31,307 bases of DNA. Source: an uncultured Nostocoides sp. (GTDB taxonomy: Bacteria; Actinomycetota; Actinomycetes; Actinomycetales; Dermatophilaceae). Below the pieces are notes generated by a model. The model had not been told where the DNA came from and ran no database searches. It saw only the letters and a program-made list of their open reading frames with translations. Positions 7,738 through 16,403 of the stretch are shown one piece after another. Positions within the stretch are counted from its first letter, which is position 1. Each line of letters starts with the position of its first letter. A program made the translations under genes and the position numbers. The DNA lies in contig CAKZIH010000220.1 in NCBI GenBank assembly GCA_936931335.1, forward strand, positions 1 through 31,307. Reading direction: 5' to 3'.

Positions 7738-10700
7738 GTACCCACAATCCGCCGGTGGGGATGGACGGCCCGCTCTCCGATGCCCTCGTCGGGACCCGCC
7801 GCTTCTTCACCAAAGCGACTGTCTCCGAAGACAAGCGGACGATGTATGCCGAGGGCGGTCGCGCCGGCGACGCCTTCTATCGGGACCGCTGGAGCCACGA
7901 CAAGGTGGTCCGCTCGACGCACGGTGTCAACTGCACCGGCTCCTGCTCGTGGAAGGTCTATGTCAAGGACGGGATCATCACCTGGGAGGCGCAGCAGACC
8001 GACTACCCGTCGACCGGTGCCGACAAACCGGAATACGAGCCCCGCGGCTGCCCGCGAGGTGCGGCGTTCAGTTGGTACACCTACTCCCCCACGCGGGTGC
8101 GCTATCCATACGTCCGCGGGGTGTTGCTCGACCTCTTCCGCGAGGCGAAGGCCGCGGTCGGCGGCGACCCGGTGGTGGCCTGGGCCTCTATCGTCCAGGA
8201 CCCCGAGAAGGCGGCGCGCTACAAATCGGCGCGCGGCAAGGGCGGACTGGTGCGGGCGACCTGGGCCGAGGTCGTCGAACTCGTCGCGGCGGCGCACGTC
8301 TACACCGTTAAGCGCTGGGGTCCGGACCGGATCGCCGGCTTCTCCCCGATCCCCGCGATGTCGCCGGTCTCCTATGCCTCCGGCGCGCGCTTCCACGAGC
8401 TCATCGGCGCCCCGATGCTCTCCTTCTACGACTGGTATGCCGACCTGCCCAATGCCTCGCCGCAGATGTTCGGCGACCAGACCGATGTGCCGGAATCGGG
8501 CGACTGGTGGGATGCGGGCTACCTGATCATGTGGGGCTCCAATGTCCCGCTGACCCGCACCCCGGACGCGCACTGGATGACCGAGGCCCGTTATCGCGGC
8601 CAGAAGGTCATCGCGGTCGCGCCGGACTACGCGGAGAACGTCAAATTCGCGGACGAATGGGTCAGTTGCGCCCCCGGCACCGACGGCGCCCTGGCGATGG
8701 GGATGGGGCACGTCATCCTCAAGGAGTTCTTCGCCGTTCAGCAGGTGCCCTTCTTCGTCGACTACAACAAGCGCTACACCGACCTGCCCTTCCTGATCAC
8801 CCTCGAGCCCACCGACGACGGCGGCTGGAAGCCGGGCAAGAACCTCGTCGCCGGCGACCTGGACATCCCCGAGGCGGACTCCGAGAACGCGATGTGGAAG
8901 CCGGTCGTGCTCGACGGCACCACCGGCGAGATCGCCGTGCCCAATGGGTCGATCGGCTTCCGCTATGGCGAGGAGGGCTGGGGCAAATGGAATCTCGACC
9001 TCGGCGACATCGACCCCGTGCTCAGCCTCTACGACGAGGGTGAGAGCGTCGCCGTCCGCTTCCCCCGCTTCGACGCCGAGGACGGCCGGGTGCGGTTCGA
9101 CGAGCGCGGGGTGCCGGTCCGGCGGATCGGGGACCGGCTGGTCACCACCGTGCTCGACCTGCTCTTCGCGCAGTATGGCGTCGCCCGCAGCGGACTGCCC
9201 GGCCAGTGGCCGGCGGGGTATGACGATCCCACCGCCCCGGCGACCCCCGCCTGGCAGGAGCAGCACACCTCGGTCCCCGTCGCCCAGGTCATCCGGCTCG
9301 CGCGCGAGTGGGCGCAGAACGCGATCGACACCGGGGGTCGCGGGATGATCCTGATGGGGGCGGGCACCAACCACTGGTTCCACTCCGACCAGATCTATCG
9401 GGCGATGCTGCTGCTCACCTCGATCACCGGCTGCCAGGGACGCAATGGCGGCGGCTGGGCGCACTATGTCGGCCAGGAAAAGGTTCGCCCGATCATGGGC
9501 TTCCAGCACATGGCCTTCGCCCTCGACTGGCACCGGCCACCCCGGCATATGAACCAGACCGCCTACTGGTATGTGCACACCAGCCAGTACCGCTATGACA
9601 CCTTCACCGCCGACGACCTCGACGCCGGCACCGGGATCTTCGCCGGCAAGAGCGTCATGGACCTGCTGGCGCAATCGGCCCGGTTGGGGTGGACCCCGAG
9701 CTATCCGACCTTCAACCGCAGCAGCCTGGCGCTCTGCGACGAGGCGGCGACGGCGGGGGTGGAGCCCGCGGCATACGTCGTGGATCAATTGCGTTCTGGC
9801 GAGCTGAAGTTCGCCGTCGAGGATCCGGAGGCGGAGGAGAACCACCCGCGGATCCTGTCGCTGTGGCGTTCCAATCTGTTCGGCTCCAGCGCCAAGGGCA
9901 ATGAGTACTTCCTGCGGCATCTGCTCGGCACCGACTCCTCGGCCACCGCCACCGAGGCGCCGCCGGAGCAGCGGCCCACCTCGGTCGTGTGGCCGGACCG
10001 TGCCGCCGAGGGCAAGCTCGACCTGCTGACCACCCTCGACTTCCGGATGACCAGCTCCACCCTGTTCTCCGATGTCGTGCTGCCGGCGGCGACGTGGTAC
10101 GAGAAGCACGACCTGTCGACCACGGATATGCACCCCTTCGTGCACTCCTTCAATCCGGCCATCGCCCCGCCGTGGCAGAGCAAGACGGACTGGGACGCGT
10201 GGAAGGAGATCGCCAAGAAGTTCTCCGAGCTGGCGGCCGACCACCTCGGCACCCGCAAGGACCTGATCGCCAAGCCGCTCTGGCACGACACCCCCGAGGC
10301 GATGGCCACGGTGCACGGTGCCGTCCGCGACTGGCGGCTCGGCGAGTGCGATCCGGTGCCGGGGGTGACCATGCCGGTGCTCGCCGTCGCCGAGCGGGAC
10401 TACACCGCGATCTACGACAAGATGACCACGATCGGCCCGCTGTTGGAGAAGGTCGGGATGCTCACCAAGGGGGTGCCCTATTCGGTCGAGCGGGAGATCG
10501 AGCTGCTGCGCCGGCGCAATGGGGTTGCGCGCACTGGCGTCGGCGCCGGTCAGCCCAAGGTGGAGACCGACATCCAGTTCGCCGACGCGATCCTGCACCT
10601 GTCGGGCACGACCAATGGGCACCTGGCTACGCTCGGCTTCCGCAATGCCGAGAAGCGGACCGGCACCCAGTTGCACGACCTCGCCGCGGAGCAGGCGGGC

Positions 10701-11429
10701 AAGCAGATCACCTTCGCCGACACCCAGATCGCGCCGGTGCCGGTGATCACCTCCCCGGAGTGGTCCGGATCGGAGTCCGGTGGCCGGCGGTATGCGCCGT
10801 TCACCATCAATATCGAGCGGCTCAAGCCCTTCCATACCCTCACCGGGCGTCAGCAGTTCTATCTCGATCACGACTGGATGACCGGGATGGGCGAGGCGAT
10901 GCCGGTCTATCGGCCACCGCTCAATATGACCGCCCTCTTCGGGGAGCGGCCGATCGGCGAGCAGACGGAACTCGGTGTCTCCGTGCGCTATCTCACGCCG
11001 CACAACAAGTGGTCCATCCACAGCGAGTACCAGGACAACCTCTTCATGCTGTCCCTCTCCCGCGGGGGGCAGACGATCTGGATCTCGGACCGAGACGCGA
11101 CCAAGGTCGGCATCGAGGACAACGACTGGGTCGAGGCGGTCAACCGCAATGGCGTCGTCGCTGCCCGCGCCGTCGTCAGCCACCGGATGCCCGAGGGCAC
11201 GGTCTATATGCACCACGCCCAGGACCGGCTCATCGACGTCCCCCTCACCGAGCGGGATCGCAAGCGAGGCGGCATCCACAACTCGCTGACCCGGACCCTG
11301 CTCAAGCCCAGCCACCTCATCGGTGGATACGCCCAGCTGGCCTACTTCTTCAACTACATCGGACCCACCGGCAACAACCGGGACGAGGTCACGATGATCC
11401 GCAAGCGCACGACTCCGGTCGAATACTGA
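7734..11429 (+). CDS. narG: Respiratory nitrate reductase, alpha (molybdenum) subunit
   Basis: A 1231-residue catalytic subunit that reduces nitrate to nitrite at a bis-MGD molybdenum centre on the cytoplasmic face. The FS0 cluster ligands are H63, C67, C71 and C106, with the H-x3-C-x3-C-x34-C spacing of E. coli NarG. The molybdenum-ligand region YDWYADLPNASP is at 232-243. Full-length features run to the C-terminus (LIGGYAQLAYFFNYIGPTG, then TMIRKRTTPVEY). The ribosome-binding site GAGGAGAA lies within the end of the regulator gene, and the start overlaps its stop. The gene is intact despite its length. It is followed by narH after 18 bp. Confidence 0.97.
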   Translation: MSTHNPPVGMDGPLSDALVGTRRFFTKATVSEDKRTMYAEGGRAGDAFYRDRWSHDKVVRSTHGVNCTGSCSWKVYVKDGIITWEAQQTDYPSTGADKPEYEPRGCPRGAAFSWYTYSPTRVRYPYVRGVLLDLFREAKAAVGGDPVVAWASIVQDPEKAARYKSARGKGGLVRATWAEVVELVAAAHVYTVKRWGPDRIAGFSPIPAMSPVSYASGARFHELIGAPMLSFYDWYADLPNASPQMFGDQTDVPESGDWWDAGYLIMWGSNVPLTRTPDAHWMTEARYRGQKVIAVAPDYAENVKFADEWVSCAPGTDGALAMGMGHVILKEFFAVQQVPFFVDYNKRYTDLPFLITLEPTDDGGWKPGKNLVAGDLDIPEADSENAMWKPVVLDGTTGEIAVPNGSIGFRYGEEGWGKWNLDLGDIDPVLSLYDEGESVAVRFPRFDAEDGRVRFDERGVPVRRIGDRLVTTVLDLLFAQYGVARSGLPGQWPAGYDDPTAPATPAWQEQHTSVPVAQVIRLAREWAQNAIDTGGRGMILMGAGTNHWFHSDQIYRAMLLLTSITGCQGRNGGGWAHYVGQEKVRPIMGFQHMAFALDWHRPPRHMNQTAYWYVHTSQYRYDTFTADDLDAGTGIFAGKSVMDLLAQSARLGWTPSYPTFNRSSLALCDEAATAGVEPAAYVVDQLRSGELKFAVEDPEAEENHPRILSLWRSNLFGSSAKGNEYFLRHLLGTDSSATATEAPPEQRPTSVVWPDRAAEGKLDLLTTLDFRMTSSTLFSDVVLPAATWYEKHDLSTTDMHPFVHSFNPAIAPPWQSKTDWDAWKEIAKKFSELAADHLGTRKDLIAKPLWHDTPEAMATVHGAVRDWRLGECDPVPGVTMPVLAVAERDYTAIYDKMTTIGPLLEKVGMLTKGVPYSVEREIELLRRRNGVARTGVGAGQPKVETDIQFADAILHLSGTTNGHLATLGFRNAEKRTGTQLHDLAAEQAGKQITFADTQIAPVPVITSPEWSGSESGGRRYAPFTINIERLKPFHTLTGRQQFYLDHDWMTGMGEAMPVYRPPLNMTALFGERPIGEQTELGVSVRYLTPHNKWSIHSEYQDNLFMLSLSRGGQTIWISDRDATKVGIEDNDWVEAVNRNGVVAARAVVSHRMPEGTVYMHHAQDRLIDVPLTERDRKRGGIHNSLTRTLLKPSHLIGGYAQLAYFFNYIGPTGNNRDEVTMIRKRTTPVEY

Positions 11430-11447
11430 GTCAGGAGAAGGATTCCC

Positions 11448-13115
11448 ATGCGCGTCATGGCACAGATGGCGATGGTCATGAACCTCGACAAGTGCATCGG
11501 CTGTCATACCTGCTCGGTCACCTGCAAGCAGGCCTGGACCAATCGCACCGGCACCGAGTATGTCTGGTTCAACAATGTCGAGACCCGGCCCGGCCTGGGC
11601 TACCCCCGGCGCTACGAGGACCAGGAGGAATGGCAGGGCGGCTGGGTCCGCAAGCCGAACGGTCGCCTCGTCCTGCGGGCGGGCGGACGGCTGCAGAAGC
11701 TCGCCAATATCTTCAGCAACCCCAAGATGCCGAGCATCGAGGACTACTACGAGCCGTGGACCTATGACTACGAGACGCTGCTCAACTCGCCGCACCAGGC
11801 GAATTTCCCGGTCGCCCGGCCGCACTCGTTGATCTCGGGCCGGCCGATCAATGTCAACTGGTCGGCCAACTGGGACGACGACCTCGGCGGCGCCACCCTG
11901 CACGGCCCGAAGGACCCGATGCTCAAGGGCATCGAGGACAAGGTGAAGTTCGAGTTCGAGCAGACCTTCATGTTCTATCTGCCGCGCATCTGCGAGCACT
12001 GCCTCAACCCGAGCTGCGCCGCCTCCTGCCCGAGCGGTGCGATCTACAAGCGCAGCGAGGACGGCATCGTCCTGGTCGACCAGGACAAATGCCGCGGCTG
12101 GCGGATGTGCATCAGCGGCTGCCCATACAAGAAGGTCTATTTCAACCACAAGACCGGCAAGGCCGAGAAGTGCACCTTCTGCTATCCGCGGGTCGAGGTC
12201 GGCATCCCGACCGTATGCGCCGAGACCTGCGTCGGCCGGCTGCGCTATATCGGCATCATGCTCTATGACGCGGACGCGGTGCTGGCCGCGGCGAGCGTCG
12301 CCGACGACCACGACCTCTACGAGGCGCAGCGCAGCGTCTTCCTCGATCCCTTCGACCCGCAGGTCCAGGCCGAGGCGGAGCGCGCCGGCATCCCCGGCGA
12401 CTGGATCGAGGCGGCCAAGGCCTCGCCCGTGCGCCGACTGATCATGGACTACCAGGTGGCGCTGCCCCTGCACCCGGAATATCGGACGATGCCGATGGTG
12501 TGGTACATCCCGCCGCTGTCCCCGGTGGTCGATGTGATCAAGGAGACCGGGCACGATGCGGAGGATCGGGGCAACCTCTTCGCCGCGATCGATGCCCTGC
12601 GGATCCCGGTCGAATATCTCGCCAACCTGTTCACCGCCGGCGATGTCGCGCCGGTCAACAGTGTGCTGCAGAAGCTCGCCGCGATGCGCTCCTATATGCG
12701 GGATATCAATCTCGGCAAGGACCCGGACGACTCCATCCCCGCTGCCGTCGGGATGAGCGGTGAGGACCTCTATGAGATGTTCCGGCTGCTGGCGATCGCC
12801 AAATATGCCGACCGCTATGTCATCCCCACCGCCCACGGTGAGCAGGCCCATGCCCTGGAGGAGCTCGCCACCGACTGCGCCGTGTCGGAGTACGGCGGCG
12901 GGCAGGGTGAGATCTTCGGCGAGGGCTCGGGCAGCGGCGGGTTGACCCCGGTCGCCGTCGAGAACTTCCGGGTGCTCAAGGAGGCGCAGACCGCCGACTC
13001 GGTCGAGTCGCTGGCCGCGGAGAATCCCCTGCGCGGGCGGGTCAACCTGCTCACCTGGGACGGCAAAGGCCTGCCGGAGGGAATGTTCCCCGGTGAACGG
13101 GAGGAGGGGCCGTGA
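11448..13115 (+). CDS. narH: Respiratory nitrate reductase, beta (iron-sulfur) subunit
   Basis: A 555-residue electron-transfer subunit linking NarI haems to NarG. Four cluster motifs are visible: C16-x2-C19-x2-C22-x3-C26; C182-x2-C185-x4-C190-x3-C194; C215-x2-W218-x2-C221-x3-C225; and C242-x2-C245-x11-C257-x3-C261. W218 replaces a cysteine, exactly as in E. coli NarH, which makes that centre [3Fe-4S]. ATG 11448 follows AGGAGAAGGA; a second ATG at 11457 is possible. The stop overlaps the narJ GTG by four bases. Confidence 0.97.
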   Translation: MRVMAQMAMVMNLDKCIGCHTCSVTCKQAWTNRTGTEYVWFNNVETRPGLGYPRRYEDQEEWQGGWVRKPNGRLVLRAGGRLQKLANIFSNPKMPSIEDYYEPWTYDYETLLNSPHQANFPVARPHSLISGRPINVNWSANWDDDLGGATLHGPKDPMLKGIEDKVKFEFEQTFMFYLPRICEHCLNPSCAASCPSGAIYKRSEDGIVLVDQDKCRGWRMCISGCPYKKVYFNHKTGKAEKCTFCYPRVEVGIPTVCAETCVGRLRYIGIMLYDADAVLAAASVADDHDLYEAQRSVFLDPFDPQVQAEAERAGIPGDWIEAAKASPVRRLIMDYQVALPLHPEYRTMPMVWYIPPLSPVVDVIKETGHDAEDRGNLFAAIDALRIPVEYLANLFTAGDVAPVNSVLQKLAAMRSYMRDINLGKDPDDSIPAAVGMSGEDLYEMFRLLAIAKYADRYVIPTAHGEQAHALEELATDCAVSEYGGGQGEIFGEGSGSGGLTPVAVENFRVLKEAQTADSVESLAAENPLRGRVNLLTWDGKGLPEGMFPGEREEGP

Positions 13116-13831
13116 GCCGGATGCTGTGGCGCCGCCACCGGACCGCGACGCCGTCGCTGTCCCGCACCGAGCTGCGCACCGCCTGGCAGGTCAGCTCGCT
13201 GCTGCTCGACTATCCGACCGAGCAGCTGGTCGAGCGAATCCCGTTGCTGCGCGAGGCGATCGCCGACCTGCCAGAGCACCTCACCGCTGGGCTGAGCGAG
13301 TTCCTCGACACCCTCGAGCATCGCGGGTTGCGCGACCTGCAGACCGACTATGTCGACACCTTCGACGTCACCCGGCGGTGCGCCCTGCACCTGACCTATT
13401 ACACCTGCGGCGACACTCGCAAGCGGGGGGTCGAACTCATCCGGTTCACCCAGGCATACCGGGCGGCGGGTGCGCACACAGATGCCGCCGAGCTGCCCGA
13501 CCAGCTCCCCGTAGTGCTGGAGTTCGGTGCCCTGCACGACCTCGATGTCGCGTGGAAGCTGTTGTGCGATCACCGGGTCGGCATCGAACTCCTGGGGCGC
13601 GCGCTCCGCGATCGCGGGTCCCGATGGCGCCCGGTCGTCGATGCCATCCGGGCCACCCTGCCCGTCCTCGACGGCAGCGACGAGGAGGCTCTCGCCCGCC
13701 TCATTGCCGAGGGCCCCCCGAGCGAGGCGGTCGGCCTCGAACAGCCGGGCTATGCCCTCGATCCCCGCCTCAATCCGCAGCCGGAGCCCATCGATCTCGG
13801 CGCCTCGATCCCCGTGGGAGTCCCGCAATGA
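13112..13831 (+). CDS. narJ: Nitrate reductase assembly chaperone (delta subunit)
   Basis: A 239-residue NarJ/TorD-family chaperone, required for inserting the molybdenum cofactor into NarG and docking NarGH to NarI; it is not part of the final enzyme. Family blocks seen are QVSSLLLDYPTEQL near residue 30, DLQTDYVDTFDVTRRCALHLTYYT around 77-100, RGVELIRFTQAYR, and a LEFGALHD segment. It starts with GTG inside the narH stop (GTGA) and ends overlapping the narI ATG (ATGA). The C-terminal tail is rich in Pro and acidic residues, as in other actinobacterial NarJ. Confidence 0.93.
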   Translation: MSRMLWRRHRTATPSLSRTELRTAWQVSSLLLDYPTEQLVERIPLLREAIADLPEHLTAGLSEFLDTLEHRGLRDLQTDYVDTFDVTRRCALHLTYYTCGDTRKRGVELIRFTQAYRAAGAHTDAAELPDQLPVVLEFGALHDLDVAWKLLCDHRVGIELLGRALRDRGSRWRPVVDAIRATLPVLDGSDEEALARLIAEGPPSEAVGLEQPGYALDPRLNPQPEPIDLGASIPVGVPQ

Positions 13832-14649
13832 CCACTTTCCTCTGGCTCATCTTCCCCTACCTCTGTCTCGCGATCTTCGTCGTCGGCCACTACTGGCGCT
13901 ACCGCTACGACAAGTTCGGCTGGACCACCCGCAGCAGCCAGCTCTATGAGGACAAGCTGCTGCGCATCGGGTCGCCGCTCTTCCACTTCGGCATGCTCGG
14001 CGTCGTCGGTGGCCATATCCTCGGGCTGCTGCTGCCGAAGTCGTGGACCGATGCGATCGGGATGTCGGACGGGGTCTACCACGCGATCGCAATGATCGGC
14101 GGCATCCCGGCCGGACTGATGGCGGTCGTCGGCCTGGTCATCCTCATCTATCGCCGGCGGACCGTCGGACCGGTCTTCAGCGCGACGACGACCAACGACA
14201 AGGTGATGTATGCCGTGCTCGGCGCCGCCATCCTCCTTGGCATCTGGAACACCATCTTTTCGGGACTGCTGCACGTCGGTGGGCACTACAACTACCGCGA
14301 GGGCGTCTCGATCTGGTTCCGGCAGTTGCTGACCTTCCACCCGGACCCGACGCTGATGTCCGAGGCGCCCGTTGCCTTCCAGCTGCACGCACTGGTCGCC
14401 TTGTGCCTCTTCGCGATCTGGCCGTTCACCCGGCTCGTCCACGTCTTCAGCGCCCCGGTCGGCTATCTGACCCGGCCATACATCGTCTATCGCAGCCGCG
14501 ACTCCCGCACCGGGACCGCGACCGGCAGCCGCGCTCCCCAGCGCGGGTGGGACCGGCCGACCCTGGCGCAGCAGGAGGCCCGCGGCGGCCGACGGCACGG
14601 AGCCACCGCCGCTCGCCGATCGGGAAGTACGGCCACCCGCCGGCGGTAG
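13828..14649 (+). CDS. narI: Respiratory nitrate reductase, gamma (cytochrome b) subunit
   Basis: A 273-residue membrane protein with five transmembrane helices that oxidises quinol and passes electrons to NarH. Likely haem ligands are H53 and H63 in helix 2 (LFHFGMLGVVGGHILG) and H187 and H205 in helix 5 (QLHALVAL and TRLVHVFSAP), matching the spacing of E. coli NarI. The last 45 residues form a cytoplasmic tail rich in Arg, Gly and Ala that is longer than in enterobacteria. It ends the operon; no strong terminator hairpin follows. Confidence 0.95.
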   Translation: MTTFLWLIFPYLCLAIFVVGHYWRYRYDKFGWTTRSSQLYEDKLLRIGSPLFHFGMLGVVGGHILGLLLPKSWTDAIGMSDGVYHAIAMIGGIPAGLMAVVGLVILIYRRRTVGPVFSATTTNDKVMYAVLGAAILLGIWNTIFSGLLHVGGHYNYREGVSIWFRQLLTFHPDPTLMSEAPVAFQLHALVALCLFAIWPFTRLVHVFSAPVGYLTRPYIVYRSRDSRTGTATGSRAPQRGWDRPTLAQQEARGGRRHGATAARRSGSTATRRR

Positions 14650-14653
14650 CTGC

Positions 14654-14944
14654 TCAGCTCTCCGGCTGCTCCGCCCCATAGGGGGTGTGCCCGATGAGTG
14701 CTTTGCCCTGGCGCGCGGCGATGGTGGTCCGTCGCGCCAGCCAAAGCCAGCAGGCGACCGCCATCGCGGACATCCCCGCCGACACCCAGTGATGCAACAG
14801 TGCCTACGCGGCGGTCGCGCTGATGAAGGCAGCGAGGTTGGCGACCACGTCATAGATCGGGGCGAGGAACTGCCGGTTGGCGACGTGCGCCCCGGCGATG
14901 ACGAGACCGCACCCAAAGGTCACCGACAGCAAGAACTCGACCAC
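14654..14944 (-). pseudogene. Small two-helix membrane protein gene with an in-frame TAG
   Basis: Read from GTG 14944 the frame gives VEFLLSVTFGCGLVIAGAHV and NRQFLAPIYDVVANLAAFIS. It meets TAG at 14804-14806, then continues in the same frame as ALLHHWVSAGMSAMAVACWLW to a TGA at 14654 (96 residues in all). Both parts have high third-position GC and hydrophobic segments, so the frame looks coding on both sides of the stop. A CAG-to-TAG change would explain it. I do not recognise a family. It converges on narI with 4 bp between stops. No clear ribosome-binding site precedes the GTG. Confidence 0.5.
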
Positions 14945-15017
14945 CGCGCCAGTCTCGCACTCCCCACCCCCGGAGCCCGCCACCAGGTGTGCATCCTGGG
15001 TTTGTCAGACTCCACCC

Positions 15018-16343
15018 ATGCCGGTCCCCCCAGCAGGCGCCCCGCTCACCCGGGGTCGCGCGGCGTGGCTGCTCGTGCTGCTCACGCTCGCCAATGTGAT
15101 CAACTTCTATGACCGGACTATCCCCGCGGTCATCGTGGAGCCGATCAAGGACGAATTCGGCTTGTCCGACACGGCAATCGGGCTGCTCGGCGGCTCCTTC
15201 ACCATTGTGTATGCCGTCGCCGGCATCGCCATCGGACGGCTCGCCGACCGGATGACCCGCCGCTGGATCATCGCTGCGGGCCTGCTCGTCTGGTCGCTCT
15301 TCACCCTCGGCGGGGGTCTCGCTCATAGCTTTCTCGTGCTCGCCTGCTTCCGGCTCGGCGTCGGGATCGGTGAGGCGTCATACGGACCGGCGTCGAGTTC
15401 GCTGATCTTCGACGCGTTCCCGCCGCGGCGACGCAGCCGGGCGGTGAGCATCACCCAGCTCGGCATCCCGATCGGGATGCTGATGGCATTCGTCACCGTC
15501 GGGCTCATCGTCGAGGCGTACGACAGTTGGCGCGCGCCATTCGTCATCGCGGCGATCCCAGGCATCGCGCTGGCCCTGCTGATGCTCACCCTGCCGGAGC
15601 CGGTACGTGGCGGCGCGGACAGCGAACGCGTCGACCTGGTCAGCGCCGCCCAGGCCGATGACCACCCCTTCCGGCGCATCCTCAGCGTCCCCACCGTGCG
15701 CTGGCTGATGGTCGCCGGCATCGGCCTGCAGATGCCGAACTACGCCGTCGCCACCTTCGCGGTCCCGTTGCTGCAGCGCTATTTCGGACTGTCCCTGCAG
15801 ACCGCCTCGCTCGGCGCGGGGATCGTGATCGGCATCGCCGGGATGGTCGGGCTGCTGCTCGGCGGGGTGATCGCCGACCGCGCGGCGCACCGATCGGTCG
15901 GGCACCGGATGGGGGTGGTCGCACTGGGTTTCGCGATCGCCCTGCCAGTGAGCACCGGAGCGCTGCTCTTCGGCCCACACGCCGCGGTGCCATTCATCGC
16001 CGTCTTCGCCGCGGGCTGGACCTGCACCCAGGTGCTCTCCGTGGCCGCGGCTCCGGCGATCGCCGATGTCACGCCGCCCCACATGCGCGCGACCGCGCTG
16101 GCGATCTATTACGCCTCCTTCAATGTCGTCGGCGCGACCATCGGCCCCGTCCTCACCGGTGCCCTGTCGGACGCGCTCGCCACGGCCAGCGGGGGTTTGA
16201 GCGCCGACGCCGTCGGGCTGCACCGGGCCCTCCTGGTGATCGTGCCGCTGGGTCTGGCGATCGCGACCTACGGGTCCTGGCGCGCCGCCCGCGCCCTGCC
16301 TGCCGATCACGCCCGGATGACCCTGCCCGCCTCGATTTCGTAG
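15018..16343 (+). CDS. MFS transporter, spinster-like group
   Basis: A 441-residue, 12-helix major-facilitator transporter of the cytoplasmic membrane. The first helix pair (LLVLLTLANVINFYDRTIPA, then VEPIKDEFGLSDTAIGLLGG) and the loop-2 motif GRLADRMTRR are typical of the spinster-like/sugar-phosphate-type MFS branch. The TM4-5 block CFRLGVGIGEASYGPASSSL supports this. The substrate cannot be assigned. ATG 15018 has no Shine-Dalgarno; CAGACT (15006-15011) lies six bases before it, which fits a leaderless -10. The frame is open upstream to 14877 but that part has no family resemblance. It is followed after 60 bp by the desaturase-like gene. Confidence 0.8.
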   Translation: MPVPPAGAPLTRGRAAWLLVLLTLANVINFYDRTIPAVIVEPIKDEFGLSDTAIGLLGGSFTIVYAVAGIAIGRLADRMTRRWIIAAGLLVWSLFTLGGGLAHSFLVLACFRLGVGIGEASYGPASSSLIFDAFPPRRRSRAVSITQLGIPIGMLMAFVTVGLIVEAYDSWRAPFVIAAIPGIALALLMLTLPEPVRGGADSERVDLVSAAQADDHPFRRILSVPTVRWLMVAGIGLQMPNYAVATFAVPLLQRYFGLSLQTASLGAGIVIGIAGMVGLLLGGVIADRAAHRSVGHRMGVVALGFAIALPVSTGALLFGPHAAVPFIAVFAAGWTCTQVLSVAAAPAIADVTPPHMRATALAIYYASFNVVGATIGPVLTGALSDALATASGGLSADAVGLHRALLVIVPLGLAIATYGSWRAARALPADHARMTLPASIS

Positions 16344-16403
16344 GGTGAGATGCGACTGGCTTCCTCACCGATCCGGTCGCGGACACCCGATGGAGGTATG
16401 CGC

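Noticed and set aside
7470..12851. A 1793-codon open frame on the minus strand opposite narG and narH
   Set aside because: It is antisense to unmistakable narG/narH. Its composition (runs of Arg, Gly, Asp, His, Val) is what the complement of GC-rich third positions gives, and no domain is visible.
3356..14806. TAG recoding (pyrrolysine or amber suppression) as an explanation of the two in-frame stops
   Set aside because: No suppressor tRNA, pyl genes or recoding structure was seen, and narI and the antitoxin use TAG as a normal stop. Mutation or base-call error is simpler.
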